A stretch of DNA of 64,000 nucleotides from Heliopora coerulea (taxonomy: Eukaryota; Cnidaria; Anthozoa; Scleralcyonacea; Helioporidae). The translations under genes and the position numbers were made by a program. The notes beneath the pieces were generated by a model. That model made no database searches, was not told the origin of the DNA, and saw only the letters and a list, made by a program, of their open reading frames with translations. How positions within the stretch are numbered: the first letter of the stretch is position 1; every line of letters begins with the position of its first letter. Below are positions 12,876 to 39,836 of this stretch, one piece after another. Location of the stretch: positions 558,001 to 622,000 of the forward strand of contig JASJOG010000152.1 of the NCBI GenBank assembly GCA_030142905.1, given 5' to 3'.

Positions 12876-15039
12876 GTAATATGACACTACGCACATGTGG
12901 GATTTTTCCCAACATTGAAAGCACATAGTAAATGTAAAATTACTTGATCCTGTCACATGGCTCGTGGCAGAATAATACATGTAGTTTTACTAGACCATCA
13001 ATAGCAGCATAGTTTTCAGTAAAACTATTTTCATGTAGTTTCCCACTAGTATCAATAGTTGTATTGTGTAATGTAAAATATCGTAAGCTATTCACGTGCA
13101 AGAACAAACACTAAATATAGGCGAAGTTTGTATAATAGAAGTTACTTGTGATTACGTTGAAATAAAGAGAAGGTTAACAGACCGAGTGTGCACGTTACAC
13201 CTGCGAGCAGTTCTTCAAGAATGGTTTTCATTTCTCGAACCAACATCTGTTAATGAACACATAAGTTAATCTTCTACCAACTAAACTGTTTTCAATACCT
13301 GAATAATTAACTCCTTGATTAGTTGAATCATTTCGGAACAACCGTTTCAAAGCTCACTAAGATCACAGTATCGTGACCGGAACATCCATATTTTTTACAC
13401 TTTTTAGACAAAACGTTAGTCTGAAAGAGACAACTACATTTAGTAAAGATTTTTAAGTGCTTCTATTCAGGTTCGATTTCCCATAAAGAACTTTTTAAGA
13501 GCACTCACCTGTTGTAAACCCTGGGACATTTCAACGACCGTTTATTTTAGGACATCTGTAAAGCGGTACACGGTTTCCGAATCTTTGTTGGTCAAAGTAC
13601 CCATAAACTTCTGGCAAACAGTGATGTGATCCAACTCTAACAGCAGCTCCCTTTATCAAATTTTAAAAGCTTAAGATTATGCACTGTCGTATTAACAACA
13701 GGCTATGATATTTGTCTCAACACTGAACAGACGCTTAAAAGATATAACACTGCAGGGATTTCGTTCTCCTCTACTGAGGATGCGCCCTTGAAAACGTCGA
13801 GAACTGTTAAGTTGAACTAAGTTACACTACTCATCATTATTTAGGTGCACGCCGTTGATCTACTCAGTTGAATTCGAGTGGGCAACCGCCAGCCTACAAA
13901 CCTGCGCTTTCACCCATCTCAGGCACAAGCCTTCTCCGCCGTGATTACATCGCATCCAATAGCCGTCCAAATGACTAAAATACCTTGACTGATAAAGATT
14001 GCTCATGCTGTTCTAATGGTATTGTTTAAACATAGTGGGCTTTCGTTTGCATTGTTTCCAAACAAAGGAAATGTAAATTGTAAAAACAAGGTAGAAGTAA
14101 AACTATATTTACGCGACTTGGACAAAATTTTTTTCCTAAACCACAGAAATATTTTTCAATTAAAACTTTGAAAGATTCACACAAGAGACCATCACACTTG
14201 TGGACAATTTAAGTGGTATACTGCTCAAGACATAAATAGTTAATGTTAAAAGCTAATTTTTCGACATTTGTTTTTCCGAGATATTGGCCTTCTACTTTCT
14301 ATTTTTACTGCTTTCCTTGTTATCTAGGTGGGGTTGACATAAAATGTACGTTACATCGATAAATAAATTCTGGGATGGTTGATTCCGGGGGTGGACGATT
14401 TACCGAAATTGTTGACCCGAGTAATAGTTGACCTCTTGGAATGGTTGACTAAATGGCTTACACCTAGCTGCGGTACTCCCCGGCAACAATTGACTTCCAA
14501 GAACAGTTGACAGTCATACGCTAACGATGTCATAACAACGCACTATCGTTTTGAGTAAAAATTGTTGCCAGAGATTCATAAATGAAACTGACATAAAAAG
14601 TCATCAAAACGGTCCTACTTCATTCCAACTGCTGAAGCTATAAACTTTAGTGAATATTCTGCCTCCCACCAATTCTAGTTCACTGAAAGTCGCTTTTCCA
14701 CCGCTGTAGGTTTCTGCCACATTATATCACAATCACATGTTGTCTTTCGTTTACCAAACCCAACAACCACAACATCAATATTCAACTTTTGTTGTTATGT
14801 TAAAGATTCAGCTTAGTTTGCTTACTTCACAGAAATTCCAGGAAATGATTGTACATCCTTAATTAACAATAAGTGTATTTTTAATTCAACTCACAGTCAC
14901 TGACAAAACGAGTATCCTAAGAACGGTGGAGATTCCCACCATATAATTACGAATCATCTTAAATCAGCCAGTGTTCTGGCGTATTCGAGCAATCCCATCT
15001 TTTTTTCAATTGCCAGGTACTTTCATTATACTCAGAAAC
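12876..15039. other. Upstream region of CA-B, no gene seen
   Basis: No coding exon or RNA gene is recognised. A cluster of spaced GTTGAC/ATTGAC words occurs at about 14365-14515 without a clear period. The promoter of CA-B must lie toward the right end, but no TATA box or initiator could be assigned with confidence. Confidence 0.5.
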
Positions 15040-29130
<14,091 letters not shown>

Positions 29131-31373
29131 ACAGTTCCAAGGAAAAGGCATTTGTAAGACAAAATTTGTAACTGTTTACCATTATTCTGCTTCATTTTCT
29201 AACTATATGAAAGACTTTCTTGGACTACGTAACGTTTGCGAACTACCACTTAGAGGCTAGTAATAATTGTAATTGACTTAATTTTCATTTCAGTAAAAAA
29301 CAAGTTATTGTTATGTAACTGACTTATCTAATATTGGCATTTTTGAATAAAAACACTTTCCATTGTACTTATGTTTTCAAAAACTAACAGCATTTCAAGA
29401 AATAAAAATGCCCCTTTTACCTTAACATGGTTAATATTTAATATCATAAAGTAAATGTTTTCTGTTTGCCAGTCCTCTCTTCGTTTTCTTAAAAAATCTA
29501 GATCATACGATGTGACTGAATTGAAAGCTATTAGTCTGATGAGCAATCTTGATCACGAAGTTGAGCTCGAAACTTGCTAACACAAGGAGTGCATGGTTAT
29601 ATTTCCGTAAGTATTGAACATATTAAAAACAAATAAACGAAATATAGAAGAACACTCACCACTCAAATCAACGAGCTCTTATTACCGCATAATTCAGCTA
29701 TGAACGAAAGACTTAATCCCCTTTCTTTACAAACGTACAAGAAATCTGTCAGGAAGAAACCAGTGATTACCCCATGATTTGAATGACAAAGAATGCTGCC
29801 CAGCGGAGAGGCTCTTTAAACTCACGTTTCCTGGAAAATATCTTCCTGAGCCTTAAAAGGAACCAAGCTTGTCCCTTGGCGGGTCCTTACCATTCACCAA
29901 ACGGTTATAGGTTCGATACCCGCGTCTGGTCGCCGAAAAAGATTCTTCACGAACACGAGTTTGTTAAACTTTAACGAACGTCTTCCCACAAAATAAACAG
30001 GCAAACCACTGTTAATTACGACCAAAGAAAACCGCCTTTATCATCAGTTAGTCATCCACTCGTCTCTTTTCTTAAGAGTGTAATTACATAAGTTAGTCAA
30101 GTCCAACTGCATGAGCGAGTTCACGCGCTTCATGAAAATCTCATAACTAAGGTAAAAGATAACTTGATTTAATCAACTTCGGTCGTTTCTACGGCCAAAC
30201 TAAACCAAGTCTGCCTCGCTATTTCAGTTTAGGAATGTACTTCATGACTATGGTTAGATCTTGACCAAACGAATCAGGCCGGCGAGCACGCCAGTCTGGT
30301 CACACATACGTAATCAGCCCCTAACTACCTCAGTGTGATAATTAAAATATAGAGCCAATGTCAGCCAAGGGTTGTTCAATAGAGATCCGGCACTTCTTAT
30401 AAAGCGCTTTCTCGTCGAGACGAAGGCCACTTATACATTGAGGTCAGCAAGAGCGGTGGGTCTGCGAGCACGCTTGTCGATCATTCTTTTTTCGTTTGGC
30501 ATTTTCCATTTTTCATCAGGTAAGTAGTCAGTTTACTGTGATAATTGTTCGCAGCAAAACTACGCATGCCGAGTAGGAGGGAAGACGACTATTTGGTTTC
30601 ATTTCGAAGAGCGCGGCTTTCGCTTAAACTGTCAGTAGCTTTTCATGAACGATTTACAATTAATATGCCACGGTGTGAAACGACATATCGTTGTGATGGA
30701 CGTTTGCGGTCAAGTTCTCTTAAACGTCTTTTTTACTTACTTCAGTGATTCTTTTGACGAACTGTGCAGTTGAAACCTCAACTGGATGGAAACATCCTTA
30801 CAAAGGAAAATCTTTCAACACTTTTGGCATTCAAGTGACATGTCGACGTTTTAGCAGCCTATATTTATCAACCTAACTTTTTACAACAACCCCGTGTTTT
30901 TAAGGCATTTTTAACGAGTTGCATACCATTTATTTAGCACAGTTAATTAAAAACTTGAAAGACACTGACTCTTAGCCTAGGTTTCAGTATGTTCTCTGAC
31001 AGGAAAACCTTTGAGGACGTTTGCCTTTGATTAAATGCATTCATGTTTATTATGTTTAAATTATAAATCTGAGATATCTAGAACTTGACTGAAACATTTT
31101 CGCCAGGAGAAAACTTACGAAAACAAACTTATCATGGAATTTACTAAGTGACTTACAGTTGGTTACCTTATTATATGTTTACCTAGTAACTCTTATTATT
31201 CACTGCTTCGGTAAAACGTTTCCAGACCTTATATTTAAAATAAAATTCCGTTGGTATACTCGGCAATTAAAGATTAAAGACATGCAGCGTCCAAAAGGAC
31301 AACAACATGAAATACTGATCTTAATTTTTGAGGAGTCATCATTTATGCAAAAGTAACTGCTAACCCCACTCTT

Positions 31374-31563
31374 AAACCTCGTTTACACTGTAACATTTTG
31401 GGAATGGTACGACTAATTTGTCGTGCCGAGACCTACATAAACAGAGGAGCTCGGTGCGACTAAATTTTATGAAGTCCGTACCATTTACACAGTGAAGATC
31501 ACACACGCCGGGCCCAAAAATAGCGGCAACCGTGCCAAAATGTTAACAGTGTAAACGGGGTTT
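31374..31563. mobile_element. Small TIR MITE
   Basis: AAACCTCGTTTACACTGTAA and its near-inverse TTAACAGTGTAAACGGGGTT bound a 190-bp non-coding element. Confidence 0.75.
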
Positions 31564-33659
31564 TAAAAACGTCACTTCAATTTCAGTTCTTTGTTGGAAA
31601 CAGAAGCACAAGCGCATGCTCCATGCGTGACTCTGAATCTCCCTATCGCCGATCCTAAAAAAGAAATGTCCCATATACAGCGACGCGAACTTTGGTCAAA
31701 CAACCAAATTATCTACCTTGACGTTGAAAATTAACTCCACTAAAATACTAAGACTTCAGTAATCAATACCAACTCATAAAAATAAAAAAATCACTCCAGG
31801 GTGGTTTAAAAGTGCGTGGTGAACATCCGCAGTATATTGTATGACTTTGCCGAAAGGAAATTCTCGTACGCAACAAAGACCAATCAAACTCCATCGTCAT
31901 AACAGTGAAGTCGAACTTGTTACCATTCTACGCATATAAAATCACTAAAAATATTTTGAGAGGGGGACGGGAAATTTAGTTGGCTCGACAGACAAGGCTC
32001 CAAATTTCTCATATGAAGAAAGGCAGAAAGTGGCTGGGCATCACTTCCAGGGCTATGAAGAGATGATTCTATGAACTTAGTTTCTCGGCCAACAAGGCTT
32101 ACCTGTGGCGTGGCATGGTAATCTTAGTCAGACTGTAAAAGATAATTTGAATTAACTCTAGACTGTCTATACCTTGGTCTCCTTTCACACCTTTGCAAGA
32201 TTCTTCCACTAATGAGTCCGTCCTTCTGACTGATTTAGTGCGTTTGATACATAAAGCGCATTAGAGGGAAATTAAAAAGTGGTTAAACAGCCCTAACAAT
32301 CCTACTTAAATTTGGAAGCACCAAATAGTTTTACGTGTTTGGATCCTGTAGTCCAAACACGCGAGATGTTACGAGACTGAACGGAAGCGTGAAAAAACAC
32401 GTGCAGGAAGTGTTTTTAACTTTTCGAAAGTTAAGCCTCAAGCGGAGCTAGGACTCCTCAGGTTATGGCGGTTTTCCATTTGGCGATGTTTTTGTACGAA
32501 CTCCAGCTGATGTGTCATCTTAGCGAGGAATTGTTTTGTTAATCCCTAAACGCACAATGTCCGATATATCAAAGATCGAGAACTAAAGAAAAAATGACAC
32601 GAGAATAAAGCGAAAACAAAGAGAAAACAAAGAACGAAAGGAAAAAAAGAAGTTATGTATTGAAATGATTAATCAATTTCGTTGCCCAAATTGAGCTTTA
32701 AGTTTAAATTGGGCCATTAAAAATTGTGTTCTTTTTGGATGAAACTCAATACGTTCTGCCAGATGACCACCATTAGCCATTGTTTTATCTCAAAGCTTTC
32801 TGACCACTATTGTCGAGGAAGAATATTCCGTAGACAGTGTACGCTTTCTCAAGAAGGTCCTTGGCTTGAAAAGGTAAGATTTTCTGTTGTGACAGTTCCT
32901 TGAGTTTATAGCCGTTAACCATGCACTATTACGGTCGTACCTTGATTGGTACAATAAGAGTTGTATAAGTTTATAATATTGTACATAAGATCTAACTCAC
33001 ACGACGTCGAAGTAAGCTAACAACCCTGCTAAACAATCACAAAACACCGATCGGTTGAGACGGCACCCGATCAAGGTCGTGCAAAAACGTCAAAAACAAA
33101 CAAAAACAATAACGGTGTTGATGTTCTGGTGACACTGTCGATCATATCATATCCATATATATCGCATCCTTTAGAGATCGTTTTCAAGTTCATCCGATTA
33201 ATGTGCATGGTCGACCATTTTAACAGTCTTTTTACATGCACTTCCTACGCAACATTCAACTTTTGGACACAGATTTCCCTGGTTTTTGCATCTCAAGTTT
33301 TCCTTAGAAATAACCCTGGAATGATTGTAGCCCGTGATTCCAAATTTGGCAGAGTAGGAAAGCCATAATGGGAGTTCAAGTTGGTAAAGAAATATTAAGG
33401 ATTTCCCCAGCTTCCATGGCAAGGACAGTAATAGTTAACAACTTCCAAAATGCAATTCATTATCCAATAAAATCCATTCATTAAAATTAGTAGAAACTTG
33501 GCCGAGTTTCTGTTAACATCGCAATTCCTTCGATAAAAACTCAAGAACGGTGGTCAAATCGAGGAATTCTACAATTCTATCTGTTGTACTCCGCACCACC
33601 ACTATTTTCTTAAAAAGTTTTAAAAATTGTCAATTGAAATGTAATTAAACTTCACGAAA

Positions 33660-33990
33660 GAGAATTGCAACACGTTCTCTGACCAAAGTATTCATTTATA
33701 CGAGCTTTAAAGCGAAAACCATTCAAGCCGACAACAACTCCAAGCCGCTGCTCCCAAAATACACCATTCTACTTCAAAAGAAACACAACCGAACTAATTA
33801 TTCACTCCGACGGATATGTTGCTCACACCCACACACGATCACTTCTATTTTTATTATGGTTTTATCCTTCATATACTAGTCCTGTCAATTCACCTTGTTT
33901 TGCTTTTTGTTTACCTGACAAAGGTTGCAGTCAGGAAACCGAAAGCCTGTATAAATAAATTCTTTGGTCAGGGGACGTGTTGTAATCCTC
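33660..33990. mobile_element. Fold-back MITE, CTCTGACCAAA family
   Basis: The left arm (33660-33700) contains CAACACGTTCTCTGACCAAA. The right arm (33950-33990) carries the inverse with about 80% match. The core word GTTCTCTGACCAAA is shared with the MITE at 59736-59847, and similar sequence follows both right arms, so the two copies belong to one family. Confidence 0.65.
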
Positions 33991-34389
33991 CTTCGTGATG
34001 TATAATCCTGGCCACGCTTCTTCTATTTTTTCGTAATCAAGCTTGTATTAAAAGGTCCTATACAATTCAAGAAGCAATGTTACTGAATATATTTTCAGCT
34101 AACTTAACAAAACAGAAACGTCGAGGTTCGTTTCAACAATCCCTGTTGCCAGGAAAACAGGGAAGGTTCTTCATATTACCCCACCAACTCGGAACTCTTA
34201 TCATTGCTTACCTTTCTCATTGGTAATAATGTTCGAGTGGAAAAGAATTTCCTGTATAATGCCAAGGTAGCTGAATTTAGCTCACTTGGTAAGAGGGAAC
34301 AACTATTCCTATAAACTGAAATTAGAACTTGAAAAAAAGGCACCCAATGATTTATCTTGAAGAATGTATCGCACTCCATTTTCAAGATG

Positions 34390-34545
34390 ATCGTAGCTGA
34401 GGTCGTCCATACTTCAATCACAGCAAACACCACAAACAGTCTTTCTCACGACTACTTCAACGAGGACGATCAACTTTTGTCAACACGTTCTGATTCTCCC
34501 GGGTTCAAACCATTCATTTTTTTCATAATTTCTATTTGCCAGGTT
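34390..34545. repeat. Repeat unit directly upstream of CA-C start
   Basis: AACAGTCTTTCTCACGACTA, GGACGATCAACTT and GATTCTCCCGGGTTCAAACC match the right half of the fold-back insertion at 37430-37577. The piece ends only about 20 bp before the CA-C ATG, so it overlaps the 5' UTR or core promoter. Confidence 0.65.
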
Positions 34546-34564
34546 CTGACATAATTCTGAAGAC

Positions 34565-37500
34565 ATGCACCTTGAAGTGTTGATCCAATTCGCCTTTCTC
34601 TCTTCTATCATCGGTTTTGCCAGTGGTGATGGTAAGTGTCAACTTAGTAACCCTAACGTGATCAGATTGATTCTCTCCTACAGTGCTTGTAAATCAGTTA
34701 ATATTAGACGGGACACGGATGTTCGCGCATACATGAGTTCCTAAACTGGGGTAACCCAGTCCCCATAACGACACCTTCCACTACAGTTCTTCTTCACATA
34801 GGATTGCATAAAAGAGTTTCCTGGAAGGTGTACAATGTGTTTAGACGGTTCCTAAAGGTTTTCAATATTTGTGCTTTGTTTTCCTTCAGGAGGTGGGTCT
34901 CATTGGGATTACTGGACCGAGAAAGGTAAGTGGAGAAAACATCGAATGCACAACATTTACCAATTTATCAGAAGGACGACAAGAACATAAGGTTTATTGT
35001 TGACGAAATTACATAAAACTAAACTCGATAAAATCTGATAAAAACTAGTGGAACATAATGCAAACTGATGTTACTCAAGAGGTATCGACGTACGACAGTT
35101 AATGAAATGTTTGATAAAAAATAAGCGAGAGGTAGTAACATTCTGTAAAAGCTGACTAGAACACAGTTGTTTTTCTGGGTACATGACAGCGACGGCGATG
35201 TAGCGGTAGAGATCGTACATGACGGTAAGCAATAAATTCTAGGGAGGCCTCTAGGGAGAATAGCTCACGCTAATCGAGTGTCCCTGCCGATTAAATAAAG
35301 TTCATTATTATTATTATTATTACAACTCGCACACCACCCAACTAAGGACAGTGGAAGGGGTCTAAGCCTGCTACGGGCTCCCAGCATCCCGCCAGGTAAG
35401 GCCGCAACAGACATTGCACATTTCAGGGAACTTGTGGGGAAAGGAAATTTTACCATTAAAATGGATTTTAGGAAAATTATTATTATCATTATTATTATTA
35501 TTATTATTAACTCTACGACTCAGCTATAAAAGTTAATAACATGTAACTAAAGTTGATGAGAATCAGTAAGACAAAATAAATCGAGATCAGAACTGCTAGG
35601 ACTAGATACAAAATATTGATGAGTGCTGACAAGACTAAACGAAATCCGTATGAAATAATAAGATTTGGCAGAAGTCAGTGCTAACTAATAAAATTTAATA
35701 CATCCTGATGAGGACAGGTAAGACTTGAAAATAGTCGAGGGCTGGAAACTAATGAGATCTAATTCAAATCAGAAGGGCGGATGAAATTTAATACAAGTCG
35801 ACAGCGAATGTGAGTGACAGAGTGAAACAGGAAAAGTGAGTGAGAGAGTAAGGGAGGGAGGAAAGAGTAAGAGAGAGAGACAGAGAGACAGAGAGAGGAA
35901 GAGGGAGAGAGCGCAACAAACAGACAAACACAGAGAGTAAAAGATTTGATTTACTTTCCATGATGTGGTGTTTGGGAGGAATCTGTCCCAGTAATAAAAC
36001 TTAACATATTTTCAGGTCCAGAAAACTGGCACAAGTATTACCCGAAATGTAACGGAATGCGACAATCACCAATCAATATAAACACAACCATGGTAAAACA
36101 CGACAGCAGTCTTGGAAATATCTCGTTCACAAACTATGGAACCGTTCCACCTGGTGTAAACTTCACAGCAAAAAATAAGGGCCGCACCGTCTCTGTTTCA
36201 TTCGAGGGTTATTCAAACACAACGGTACCTTCCCTCAGTTCAGGAGGACTTCCAGGAACTTTTAAGCTGATAAGTTATCACTTTCATTGGGGGATGAATA
36301 GTATACGCGGATCAGAACATCAAAAGGATGGAGTTCGATATCCCGCAGAGGTAAAAATTTTGACAAACTTTCCAGGAAACTTCTGTTAAGCGTGGACGAC
36401 ATGACTGAGTAAGCTACTTGCCCATAACAGCTTACTACAGTCGCAAGTAGCAAATTACGGTTATCATGACGTATTTAAAGTTCCTTTTAGAAAGAAATGT
36501 AGTTTAAACAGTTCAAATCTAATATCCCAAAAGATTCATTTTGATTTATTTTAAGAGTAGAGTGACTCTGAAGATCTGAGGCCGTTGAAACGTCAGACAC
36601 GACAAACATAACAAAAAGTAGTTCTTAAGATTACTTCAACATGAATGATCAACTTTCACGAACAAGAGCCAATTTTCCACGGTTCAAGACATTCACTTTA
36701 TTTCGAAAGATGCAGTATGAAGATATCAATACTAACTTGAAAATTAGATAGTATTTGAAAAATACATTTGAAAAAAGACAAGGCTAGTATTCCTGGGGCA
36801 CGTCTCAAAGGAGAATGGTTAAATAAAAACAAAAATTGAAACGATACGCAAATGTTCGACATGTTTTGAGGACTCGGCTTCACGAACCTTCACGTATTGT
36901 CTGTCACAACTACAAGCTTGCTCAAGGATAGTAATAATGTACAACCTTCATTGCATCAAACACTAAATACAAGACAGGCCAGTATCCCAGAGACAATTGA
37001 AAGGGCGGCTATCCTAACTCTGTTGAACTGCTTGCTGATGACACGGCCTGAATTATGCTCCCTAAAAACCATTCTTAAATATGACACTTCCTTGCAACAG
37101 CCTTAAAAAAGAATGGGAACTCCAGGAGACAATATAAACACTAAGTATCAGAGTTATTAACCTCTTATCCTGAATTTTCAACTAATTTAGCTTCACTTGG
37201 TACACATGAATATGAAATATCCGAACCTCTCGGTGGCTGTGGAAGAAAGTGATGGTTTAGCCGTACTTGGAGTTTTTATTAAGGTAAAACCTATCATAGA
37301 CATTACTCGGGAACCAGTACCCGTGGATGAAATGTTGTGCGATGGTTACGAACGAAGGATCTTAATTGCTTACGTTAAATAGTAATGAGTAATAATAATA
37401 GCAATAATTATGATAATAATAATACATGTTTGAGGAAGTTGATCGTCCAGGTTAGTGTAGTCTTGGGAAACACTGTTGAAGTCACTTCAACCAACAGTCT

Positions 37501-38954
37501 TTCTCAAGACTACACAAACCTGGACGATCAACTTCCTCAGACATGTCAAGATTCTCCCACGTTCAAACCATTTACTTTAATAATAATACATGTAATAATA
37601 ATAGTAATATTACTATTATATGGAATAGTGTAATAAAACACGGTCATAACCATTCCTTACTCCATTAAATACAGGAAGGACAGAGGAACGAGGTGTTTGA
37701 AAACTTTCTTAATCTGACCAAGTACAATGTCACAAACATTGGTACGTATAAGTAGCAGATGATGGAGGACATGTAGCTGTAGTTTGGTGACTATATGGGC
37801 CATTGGCAGTGTAAGTTGGCAGGTGGTTGACTGTCTAGTTTGGTGCTCTGTAAGTTAGTGGCCACGTTGGCTTGTTGCGTGATTAATTTGAATGAAAGCT
37901 GGAGGTTAGTAGGTTGACATTTTCACAAAACAGTAGCAATTATTAGCGAGATTTTTGTGCGAAATCGTAGCTCTCAGGATTGGCAGACAGACAATCCTCC
38001 ATGGAAACTGTTATTTCTCCGTATAAAACTGAGGTCCAATACTCAAATGAAATTGCCTTGTCCTTCAGATATGAAGTCGAAAGTTACTCCGTTCAAACTG
38101 ATGTCAATTCTGCCCACGAATAAGACATTTTATCGTTACAATGGCTCTTTGACAACTCCGAAATGCCAGGAAAGTGTGACTTGGACTGTTTTTGACAACG
38201 CCATTGAAATTTCAAAACCGCAGGTAAACCGTGAGACTGTGAGTCGCCTGATTTAAAGATGTAAAGACAAATAGCGTACCTAGAATGAGAAATTCATCTG
38301 GTATGGTGGGAAATAAACCCTAAGACGAGCTGTGTCTAAAAAACGCGAGATTATTGAGATGCAATTTGACGAAATTGATTCAACGCTGGTTGTAATGAAG
38401 TTAAATACTCCGCGCGTCTGTCCCGACCTTACTTCTGTTTAAGAGGAAGTACGTGATCCACTGTCCTTCAAGCCATGTGTTTTTTTGTACAACTGTCTAG
38501 CTCACTTTAAGAAGCTTGTCTTTTCACCTGGCGATATTGAAGTATTGATGATATTTTGTGTCAACGCTAATACATCCTATTGATTTTTTTGTCATAGCTT
38601 GATGAATTCCGTAAGCTGAAGTACTTGGATAGCAACAATGTGAGCAAACCATTGGTGGATACGTTCAGACCAGTCCAATCGCTGAATGGCCGCATGGTCT
38701 TAGCCAACTTCATTCTCCTGAAGACGACAAGGGCCACGGGAACTACTGATGCTCCAGGGACTAATAAGAATATTGGGATTACTATGACTACTGGAACTAA
38801 TCGGAACGTAGGGACCACTGTCACTAATGCTAATATTAAGACTACAGTGACTAGCTCTACCTCAACTCCTGATAGTGGCCACGGAATCTCGGAAAATCTT
38901 GTGTTGATGCTAAGCAGTGTCTTATTCGTTTTTCTCAATTTATTGGAATTATGA
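34565..38954 (+). CDS. Alpha carbonic anhydrase CA-C, GPI-anchored type, 369 aa
   Basis: Seven exons: 34565-34631, 34890-34925, 36016-36350, 37191-37283, 37675-37741, 38069-38223 and 38598-38954. The first six have the same sizes and phases as in CA-B, apart from one extra codon in exon 3. Exon 1 gives a signal peptide (MHLEVLIQFAFLSSIIGF). Zinc ligands His123, His125 and His148, the SEHQKDG glutamate, the SLTTP threonine and the structural cysteines are intact. The proton-shuttle position is Arg91 (NKGRTV) instead of His. After the CA fold there is a long Thr/Asn-rich linker with repeated GTN-type units, then a hydrophobic tail VLMLSSVLFVFLNLLEL that predicts GPI anchoring. It is a near-identical relative of CA-A and probably acts at the cell surface with lowered proton-transfer rate. 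That last point is inference. Confidence 0.93.
35240..35508. mobile_element. Retroelement insertion in CA-C intron 2
   Basis: About 270 bp are absent from the same place in CA-A (near 337). The insertion begins GGGAGGCCTCTAGGGAGAAT and contains AAATAAAGTTCATTA followed by (TTA)n tracts in the middle and at the end. Short flanking duplicates (AATTCTA and AACTCTA) look like a target duplication. It inserted after the CA-A/CA-C duplication. Confidence 0.7.
36562..36600 (+). ncRNA. Hammerhead-like relic, duplicate of 1419-1457
   Basis: The core CTGAAGA and GAAACGTC are present, and stem I (GTGACT/AGACAC) has one mismatch. It was copied with the segmental duplication and is probably inactive. Confidence 0.4.
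37430..37577. mobile_element. Fold-back insertion with 15-bp target duplication
   Basis: Nearly 40-bp inverted arms start TGAGGAAGTTGATCGTCCAG and end with the inverse CTGGACGATCAACTTCCTCA. TAATAATAATACATG repeats on both sides (about 37414-37429 and 37579-37593). CA-A lacks the insert and has a plain AAT microsatellite there, so the insertion followed the duplication. The right half is related to 34390-34545. Confidence 0.8.
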
Positions 38955-39836
38955 ACAGTTCTCTAAAATGCATACATTTGTGTAACTGTACCTTGTACCC
39001 ACTCATCACTATCTTATTCTTATTGCACTTTTTTGGGGGAAATGTAAAAGGAATTTTCTAAAGGTTAAAGTACTTTCTGTGTAATGTAATAATTGTTGAC
39101 TATTTCTTATTTTACTAAGGTTCAGATTCAATATAAAAGCGAGTTTTGTCGTAATTATGTCGTCAAACTGAAACCATAACTGAATAGTCTAAACAAGGTT
39201 AATACTAATTTTAAACAGAAATACGCTCACACGATAACCTGTCGCAAGCCTTCTTAAACCGTTAGCAGTTCACAGCACCTGACGATGGAGTAACACTCCA
39301 AAACATCGCGCTTTATTGTAATTGTTTTTTTTTTATTAGGTAAAAAAGGCTACGGTGGTTATTAATTTAACGGTAATATCAAAAATGAATCAAAAGTGAG
39401 GCTAAAAGACTTTTTGATGCCACCATGAAAAACCCCAAAAAAACCAAAACAAAAGTTTATCTTGGTTGTTTCAGAACAGATGATGGAAGGAAGTGGAATG
39501 GCCGGTTCGCCTTATTATGTCAGCTGAATACAAGTACCAAAATACCTTTCGATGTTATTTTGTCAATGCACCACACCGTTTTAAACTAATTTCAAAATAT
39601 CTTCCAAACACTTTGTTCACTTCTTATACCGAAGGATGGCAACAAACAGCTTTTCAAGGAGCCTAGCAGTTAATGACAGCGCGTATTTGTTGATTCATCA
39701 AAAACCACACCGCAGCCACATCAACGGTATGGGGTGTCTTCACTTTATAAAATACTTTGAAAAATTGTAACATCGATCAACTAAGTGAAACAAAAGCAGA
39801 CGATTTGCAAGAAAATATTTATTTATTTGTTTTCCA

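Larger units (their letters stand above)
29131..34389. other. Spacer between CA-B and CA-C
   Basis: No exon series or RNA gene was found. Recognisable pieces are a tRNA-like fragment near 29860-29935 (box B-like GGTTCGATACCC), a MITE at 31374-31563 and a MITE at 33660-33990. Other open frames are short and lack conserved motifs. Confidence 0.55.
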
